Shown: in pieces, positions 35,767 through 40,783 of the stretch
How positions within the stretch are numbered: the stretch's first letter is position 1
Layout of the letters: the number at the start of each line of letters is the position of its first letter
Origin: JBCCFW01 sp039029535
GTDB taxonomy: Bacteria; Acidobacteriota; JBCCFW01
Length of the DNA: 40,783 bases
Direction: 5' to 3'
NCBI GenBank assembly: GCA_039029535.1
Contig: JBCCFW010000048.1
Span: forward strand, 1 to 40,783
Notes under the pieces: model-generated
Seen by the model: the letters and a program-made list of their open reading frames with translations, nothing else
Database searches by the model: none
Told to the model about the DNA's origin: nothing
Program-made: the position numbers and the translations under genes

Positions 35767-38700
35767 TCGCGGCCCCGCCCGTGAGGCTTCGCGTGCGCCG
35801 AGGGCCCGGCGTTGCACGTCAGCGATGACCCGTCTCCCCTGAGCTCACGCGCCCGCTTCGCGGTGGGATGCACTCGCCAGAACCGCTGCGCGTCACCGTC
35901 GGAGAGGTTCTCCGCCATGATCGAGAGCACTTCGAGGCTGGCACGCAGGTGGGCGAGCGGCCCTCCGGCCAGGTAGAGCACGAGGTGAGCCTCGGCGCGC
36001 ACGCGAGCCGGAGCGGTCATCGGCACGACGAGTCCCTGCAACCTCTCGAGGCCCATGGCTCCGAGGTAAGCGGCCGGCAGCACGCCGACCTCTCCCTCCT
36101 GCTCGGACAAGTGCAGGGCGCGAGCTCGCCGGAGATCGGCGATGGCGTCGTCTCGGTTGTCCAGCTCCCAGTGGATCCGTCCGCGGGCGAGCAGCACGGC
36201 CGGCAGACCACCGGGCGTCCCCACCTTCTCCAGGACGTCGTGCGCCCGGTCGAGCTGGGCGATCGCCTGGTCCGGCTCGCCCGACATGCGATGGCACTCG
36301 CCGAGCTGCAGGGCGATGTCGGCCTCGAGACGTGGCATCACGAAGCGCTGCGCGAGGTCGCGCGCCTGCTCGAGCATCGCTCGCGCATCAGCAACGCGTC
36401 CTTCATCACGGGCAACGTTGGCGAGGTGAGCGAGCGCCAGGGTCTCGCCGCGGATGCTCCCCATCTCCTTGAGCAACTCGCGCGCCTGCTCGAGTCGCTC
36501 TCGCGCCTCGCCGAGCAGGCCGAGGTCACGACAGGCAGCACCGAGGTTGCCCGCGACGTTGGCCTCTCCACCGCGGTCGCAGGCCGAACGGAACTCACGC
36601 TGTGCCGTCTCGAAGCAGCGACGCGCTTCCGACAAGTCACCTTGAAGAAGGCTCACGCCGCCGAGTCGGTTGAGCGCCGAGGCCCGCGAGCCGGCCCGCT
36701 TTTCTCGTTCGGCGATCCGAAGCTGCTTCTCGAAGCAACCACGCGCCGCATCGTAGCGACCGAGGTCTCGGTGAACGGAGCCGAGCTGTCCGGTCGCCTC
36801 GGCTTCGCCCGCACGATCGCCGAGCTCCTCACAGAGCTCGAGCTGGTGCTCGATCGCGCGGGTCGCGACGTCGACCTCTCCGAGGTCTTGCGCCACGCCC
36901 CCGAGACGTCCGGCCGCTTCGGCCTCGATGGCGAGGTCACCGACCAGCCGAGCCAGCTCCACCGCCTCGACCAGGGACGAGCGCGCCTGGACGTAGAGCG
37001 ACTTCGCCTTGGCGTGACGGCCGAGGGCGATGTGTGCTCTCGCCGAGTGTCGGTCGTCGCCAGCCTCTTGAGCCTCGAGCAATGCGAACTGCGCGGCCAT
37101 CTTCTCCTCGTCACGACGGCCGAGACGATGGAGGCAACGAGCCTGAGTCAGGTAGAGCTCGCAACGCAGCACGCGATCGTCTTCGCGCAGTCCCTCGAGC
37201 GCCAGCCCCACGAGCTCGAGGAGCTCTGCCGGATGGCCGTGCGCCCTCAGGTGTTCGAAGGCGGGCAGGAGATGCGGTCGTGACTCGGCGACGCGTCCTC
37301 CGAACAGGAGATGCGTGACCAAGGTGACGGCAAGGTCTCCCTCGGCCGGCGGACCGGATCCGTCCAGCCCCTCACGCTCCATCAACGCGCTGGCCAGCCG
37401 CGAGTGATCCTCGCGGCGTTGGTCGGGCGGCAGCTCCTGGTAGAGCGCCTCCTGGAGCTGGGGATGATCGAACTGGAAGCCGGCGCCCGTGCCGAAGACG
37501 AGGCCGCCGCGGCGTTCCAGGCTGGCGAGGATCTCGAGGACCTGGAGCAGCTTGGTTCCGCTGGACGCTGCCAGCAGCTCTGGCTGGAAGCTCTCCCCCT
37601 GAACGCTCGCGAGCTCGAGCAGCGCACGCTCGTCGGGGCTCAGGCCACGCAGCCGTCCCGTCACCAGGCTGCGGACCGAGGAGGGCAACTCGACCTCGTC
37701 GACGTCGCGCACCAGCCGCCAGCTCCGTCCTTCGCCCTTGTCCAGGAAGCCTTGCGACTCGAGGTCACGGAGCAGCTCGAGGACGAAGAAGGGGTTGCCG
37801 CCACAGCGTGGCAGCAGGCGATCGTGCAAGGTCTCGGCGACCGCCTTCGAACCGAGCCGGTGCGCGACGAGCTCGCAGATCGCGTCGTCGTCGAGTCGGC
37901 CGACATCGAGGGGCAACACCACGCCCGGATCGAGGGCTTCGAGCCCATCGACGTCGTCCGGGTCACGCGTGATGAGCACGAGCAGGACGGGCAAGTCGGG
38001 CGCCACTCGGAGCAACGCCGCCAGCCGTGAGCGCTCCTCGGGCGAGGCGTGATGACAGTCTTCGAGGGCCCACGCGACGGGTGCCTCCGTGGCCAGGCCG
38101 CGGAGCAACTCGCAGAGCAGGGTCTCGATGACCGGTGCTTCGAGCCGCTCGGGACCGGTGGAGAGTCCCCGACCGACGAGCCACGCTGCGAAGGACTCCA
38201 CGATCCGCGCGTCGGCGCTGAGATAGCGAGCCAGGCCCGAGACCAGGTCGACGTCGCCGAGGTGGTCCCGGATGGCGCGGGCGAGACCACCATGATGACC
38301 CCGCACGCCTCCCGGTCGGTTGCGCCCGTGGAGAACCTGAGTGTCGGTCCCGCTCGACTCGACCCGCGTGAGGAATTCGTCGACGAGATGGCTCTTGCCG
38401 ATGCCGGCCTCGCCTTGCACGACGACCACTCGGCCGAGCCCGCGTCGAGCTTCGGTGAGTCGCTGGTCGAGCTTCGTCAGCTCCAGCTCGCGTCCGACCA
38501 GCGCCACCCCTCGAGGTGATCGCACGCGACGCAGGCGACCTCGGGGATCCGCTGCACGCAGCGAGCGCTCCCGATTTCGCCACCACTTCGACGACTCCCC
38601 TTCTCTCACGACCCGGCTGAGCTGGGCGGCTGAGGCCATCCGCTTGTCGGGCTGCTTCTGGAGCAGCGTGTCGATGACCTCCTCGAGGAAGGGACTGATG

Positions 38701-39560
38701 CCGGGGTTGAGGCGACCGACCTTCTCCGGCGGCTTCTCGAGATGAGCCCGCATGGCTTCCGTCGGTCCACAAGACGGAATGAAACGCTCGCCGGTCGCCG
38801 CCTCGTGAAGGATGACGCCGAGGCTGTAGAGGTCCGCCGAGGGCCCCATGCGTCCTTGTCCGAAGTGCTCGGGCGACGCGTAGCGGAGCGTGCCCATGAA
38901 AGCACCTTCGGCGGTGAGCCCCTCGTCGCCGTCGAGCAGGTGGGCGACACCGAGGTCGAGAACCTTCACGACGTGGTCGGGAGTGAGGCAGATGTTGGAC
39001 GGCTTCAGGTCACGATGGACTGCACCGGCTTCGTGAATGGCGTGAAGACCCGAGGCGACCTGAACCGTCAGGTGCCGCAGCAGCGGCTCGGGCAAGGCCC
39101 CTTCGCGCAGCAGGTCCTTGAGAGTGCCGCCCTCCACGAGGTCTTCGACGAGGAAGTGCCAGACCTGTCCCTCGGCACGGAGCGAGCCCGTCTCGTGCAC
39201 GGCGACGATCGCCTCGTGGCGGACCTGTCGGCCCAGGCGCCCTTCGCGTCGGAACCTCTCGACGGCATCACGACCCGGCAGGTGAGGGTGAGCGATCTTG
39301 ACCGCGAAGCGATCACCGAGCTCTCCGTAGGGCCGGGACTCGACGAGCTCGGCCAGGTAGACCGCTCCCATCGCGCCCGCGCCGAGAACCTCACCCAGCA
39401 CCAGGGGGCCGAGTCGACGGGGCGCCTTGCCCATCTCGGGACGTGGGCTCGGATCGACCGGTCGGGTGGCCTTCTCGACCGTTCCCGACATCAAGGTGCC
39501 GCCGCCGCCAGGACTGGTCCCGGCGAGCTCGGCCTCGCGCTCCAGTTGCCGCGTGCCCAT
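35763..39560 (-). CDS. Ser/Thr protein kinase with AAA-type ATPase and TPR domains
   Basis: The 1265-residue product combines three parts. Residues 45-305 are a Hanks-type kinase: glycine loop LGAGAMGAVYLAE, FAVKIAHP with the ATP-anchoring Lys, HRDLKPSNICL catalytic loop, LDLGVAHL (DLG instead of DFG), GTLRYASPE activation-segment end. From about 350 comes an AAA/STAND-like ATPase: VALVGRELELTKL, Walker A GEAGIGKS near 385-392, ALEDCHHAS as Walker B region. From about 790 to 1170 there are many TPR-like helical pairs (ALNRLGGVSLLQGDLSEARRCF and similar). There is no obvious membrane segment. This architecture is known from bacteria with large kinase families, where it links phosphorylation to a ligand-sensing ATPase switch; the targets here are unknown. 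The ATG at 39560 has GGAG 6 nt upstream; ATG 39491 is the alternative. It is divergent from the stress-protein gene. Confidence 0.88.
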   Translation of the reverse strand: MGTRQLEREAELAGTSPGGGGTLMSGTVEKATRPVDPSPRPEMGKAPRRLGPLVLGEVLGAGAMGAVYLAELVESRPYGELGDRFAVKIAHPHLPGRDAVERFRREGRLGRQVRHEAIVAVHETGSLRAEGQVWHFLVEDLVEGGTLKDLLREGALPEPLLRHLTVQVASGLHAIHEAGAVHRDLKPSNICLTPDHVVKVLDLGVAHLLDGDEGLTAEGAFMGTLRYASPEHFGQGRMGPSADLYSLGVILHEAATGERFIPSCGPTEAMRAHLEKPPEKVGRLNPGISPFLEEVIDTLLQKQPDKRMASAAQLSRVVREGESSKWWRNRERSLRAADPRGRLRRVRSPRGVALVGRELELTKLDQRLTEARRGLGRVVVVQGEAGIGKSHLVDEFLTRVESSGTDTQVLHGRNRPGGVRGHHGGLARAIRDHLGDVDLVSGLARYLSADARIVESFAAWLVGRGLSTGPERLEAPVIETLLCELLRGLATEAPVAWALEDCHHASPEERSRLAALLRVAPDLPVLLVLITRDPDDVDGLEALDPGVVLPLDVGRLDDDAICELVAHRLGSKAVAETLHDRLLPRCGGNPFFVLELLRDLESQGFLDKGEGRSWRLVRDVDEVELPSSVRSLVTGRLRGLSPDERALLELASVQGESFQPELLAASSGTKLLQVLEILASLERRGGLVFGTGAGFQFDHPQLQEALYQELPPDQRREDHSRLASALMEREGLDGSGPPAEGDLAVTLVTHLLFGGRVAESRPHLLPAFEHLRAHGHPAELLELVGLALEGLREDDRVLRCELYLTQARCLHRLGRRDEEKMAAQFALLEAQEAGDDRHSARAHIALGRHAKAKSLYVQARSSLVEAVELARLVGDLAIEAEAAGRLGGVAQDLGEVDVATRAIEHQLELCEELGDRAGEAEATGQLGSVHRDLGRYDAARGCFEKQLRIAEREKRAGSRASALNRLGGVSLLQGDLSEARRCFETAQREFRSACDRGGEANVAGNLGAACRDLGLLGEARERLEQARELLKEMGSIRGETLALAHLANVARDEGRVADARAMLEQARDLAQRFVMPRLEADIALQLGECHRMSGEPDQAIAQLDRAHDVLEKVGTPGGLPAVLLARGRIHWELDNRDDAIADLRRARALHLSEQEGEVGVLPAAYLGAMGLERLQGLVVPMTAPARVRAEAHLVLYLAGGPLAHLRASLEVLSIMAENLSDGDAQRFWRVHPTAKRARELRGDGSSLTCNAGPSAHAKPHGRGRD

Positions 39561-39683
39561 CGCCCACTCCGCCCGGTCGGCGGGACGTCGGCCTTCACGA
39601 CGTCCCCCGGGGTCTTCGAGAGGGGTATCGGCCAGCCGAAGGCCCGGGTGAAGCCGTGCCGACGACGCAAAGTAGGATGCAGC

Positions 39684-40580
39684 ATGTTCGACGAGGGTTC
39701 GCATCCCGCCCCGCCGCCTGAGGCCCTTCCTGGAGGGCGCCTCCTGGTCGCCACCGATCTCAGCCGGGGCGCCGAGGCCGCCGTCGCGCTCGCGGCGCAG
39801 GTCAGCCGGGAGATGACCGTTCAGGCCGTGCAGCTCCTGCACGCGCCGGCGTGGTCGCTGGATGCGAAGCAACGGGACGCGCTTCTTCGCGAGCTCGGAA
39901 CCCGAGCCGAGCAGGCCTTCGCGACCCCGGCCGAGGTCCGCCTCCTTCCCAGCGAGGCCCCCATCGAGAGCAGCCTCGCGAGTCTCGCCGAAGGTGACGA
40001 CTGGATCGTGCTCGGCTGCGAAGGTTGCGGCGCCAGCGCGCAGCGACGAGGCGGTGAGCGCGTGCGCGCCGCCTGCCGCACGAGCAGGCACCCCGTGCTC
40101 GTGGCGCCTCCTCGCTGGCAGGCGCCGGACAAGCGACGGGCGAGAGTCCTCCGCGCCTTCACGCGAGTCGGCGTGGTCGTGGACGGGAGTGAGGCCACGC
40201 AGGAACGCGACCGCGCCCTCATCACGCTCGGTCGTCGGCTCACCCGCGGTCCTGGCGACGAGCTGCTGGTCGTCGCCGGCCTGGACGCGTCGGACCTTCG
40301 TCACTACCCCGAGAGCCTCCGGCGCGAGGGGCGCAGGGTCTGGGATCTTCGGCGCGAGGAGGTCGAGGACGTGCTCTTCGAGCTGCTCGATGAAGCCGCC
40401 CCCACGGCTCGGCCAGCGGTGCTCGAGAACGGGCCTCCGGCCCGAGACGTGGCGGGGTGGGCTCGGTCACAGTCGGTGGAGCTCCTGATCGTGGGGGTCG
40501 GTGAGCTCGCCGCAACGCTCACGGCGGTCACCGGCTGCCCCATGCTCGCCTGGCCCCCTGACGGCTCGCTCGACGCGTAA
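39684..40580 (+). CDS. Tandem universal stress protein (UspA-like)
   Basis: The 298-residue product contains two UspA-like halves. The first starts with RLLVATDLSRGAEAAVALA and ends with WIVLGCEGCGAS followed after a gap by HPVLVAPP, the ATP-loop layout of the family. The second starts with RVGVVVDGSEATQERDRAL and ends with LLIVGVGELAATLTAVTGCPMLAW, with a weaker loop. USPs are cytoplasmic nucleotide-binding proteins linked to stress survival. The ATG at 39684 has AGGA 7 nt upstream. The gene is divergent from the giant kinase over 123 bp, so the two may share control. Confidence 0.8.
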   Translation: MFDEGSHPAPPPEALPGGRLLVATDLSRGAEAAVALAAQVSREMTVQAVQLLHAPAWSLDAKQRDALLRELGTRAEQAFATPAEVRLLPSEAPIESSLASLAEGDDWIVLGCEGCGASAQRRGGERVRAACRTSRHPVLVAPPRWQAPDKRRARVLRAFTRVGVVVDGSEATQERDRALITLGRRLTRGPGDELLVVAGLDASDLRHYPESLRREGRRVWDLRREEVEDVLFELLDEAAPTARPAVLENGPPARDVAGWARSQSVELLIVGVGELAATLTAVTGCPMLAWPPDGSLDA

Positions 40581-40662
40581 CTCGGTCGGGACCAGGAGGC
40601 CCCTCCTGCTAGGCTGACGAGCTGGTCTCGAGCGGTTCGAGCCGGCATCGGAGCGTCACGGC

Positions 40663-40783
40663 ATGGCGAGCGCGATCAAGACCACCCTGCTCCTGGGGTC
40701 CCTGACGGGGCTCCTGCTCTTCGTCGGCGCGGCCGCGGGCGGTCGGACCGGTCTCATCGTGATGTTCTTCGTGTCGATCGCGA
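40663..40783 (+). CDS. htpX: Membrane zinc metalloprotease HtpX (N-terminal part, cut by window end)
   Basis: The first 40 codons read MASAIKTTLLLGSLTGLLLF, then a GGRTG turn and a second hydrophobic stretch. This is the characteristic N-terminus of HtpX, an inner-membrane protease for damaged membrane proteins (typical KTxxLLxxLTxLLLxxG pattern). The zinc-binding HExxH motif lies beyond the window and cannot be checked. In the 82-bp gap upstream, a small inverted repeat AGGAGG/CCTCCT (40594-40607) precedes TAGGCT, a possible -10 element. Confidence 0.75.
   Translation, partial: MASAIKTTLLLGSLTGLLLFVGAAAGGRTGLIVMFFVSIA

Noticed and set aside
39561..40304. Extension of the kinase gene to 40304
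   Set aside because: The added 248 residues are antisense to the stress-protein gene, and a start with GGAG at 6 nt spacing exists at 39560.
40594..40607. Terminator hairpin after the stress-protein gene
   Set aside because: The AGGAGG/CCTCCT arms leave only a 2-nt gap, so at most five pairs can form; too weak to call.

Overview
The window is about 40.8 kb of GC-rich bacterial DNA from an organism I cannot name. Secreted proteins with dockerin-like and thrombospondin-type-3-like calcium repeats, a TIGR03790-type protein, a giant Ser/Thr kinase-ATPase-TPR protein and a membrane-fused spermidine-synthase-like protein together suggest a Planctomycetota-like bacterium. Myxococcota or another large-genome surface-living lineage remains possible. 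There are no rRNA or tRNA genes, no CRISPR array and no intact transposase gene. Nearly all genes look intact. The first and last genes are cut by the window edges.

Layout. 1-10 kb: the end of a secreted protein, a TIGR03790/dockerin secreted protein, a YkgJ-type cysteine-cluster protein divergent from an MFS transporter, and a 1548-residue calcium-repeat surface protein. 10-21 kb: a storage-polysaccharide cluster with glgP, divergent glgC, and an overlapping malQ/glgB/glgX operon preceded by a degenerate sugar-phosphate nucleotidyltransferase and a GNAT acetyltransferase. No glycogen synthase gene is present. 21.2-21.4 kb: an unexplained 222-bp element bounded by inverted repeats and predicted to fold. 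21.5-26.4 kb: a PPP-like phosphatase with an altered metal motif, a cluster of cysteine-free ribosomal proteins (rpmG divergent from rpmE2-rpsN), and the MFS/spermidine-synthase fusion. 26.5-31 kb: a molybdopterin oxidoreductase without a Tat signal and a four-cluster ferredoxin fused to an NrfD membrane anchor. The two genes are separated by a MITE inserted exactly at the stop codon of the upstream gene. 31-40.8 kb: a PhzF-family protein, a second calcium-repeat surface protein, the giant kinase, a tandem universal stress protein and the start of htpX.

How the genes work together. GlgC makes ADP-glucose, GlgB branches the glucan, and GlgP, GlgX and MalQ degrade and remodel it, so synthesis and breakdown sit together around the glgP/glgC divergent promoter region. 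The molybdenum subunit and the FeS-NrfD fusion probably form a membrane quinone-linked oxidoreductase with a cytoplasmic active site. The three ribosomal proteins lack zinc ligands, as in sets induced by zinc limitation in other bacteria. The two calcium-repeat proteins have different N-terminal halves, but share the same four-fold super-repeat stalk and a homologous C-terminal module, so they look like members of one surface-protein system.

Main candidates for something new are the 222-bp structured element (21199-21420), the stop-codon-preserving MITE (29299-29462), and the shared stalk/C-terminal architecture of the two giant surface proteins. All functional statements rest on reading motifs by eye. 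No database search or folding program was run.
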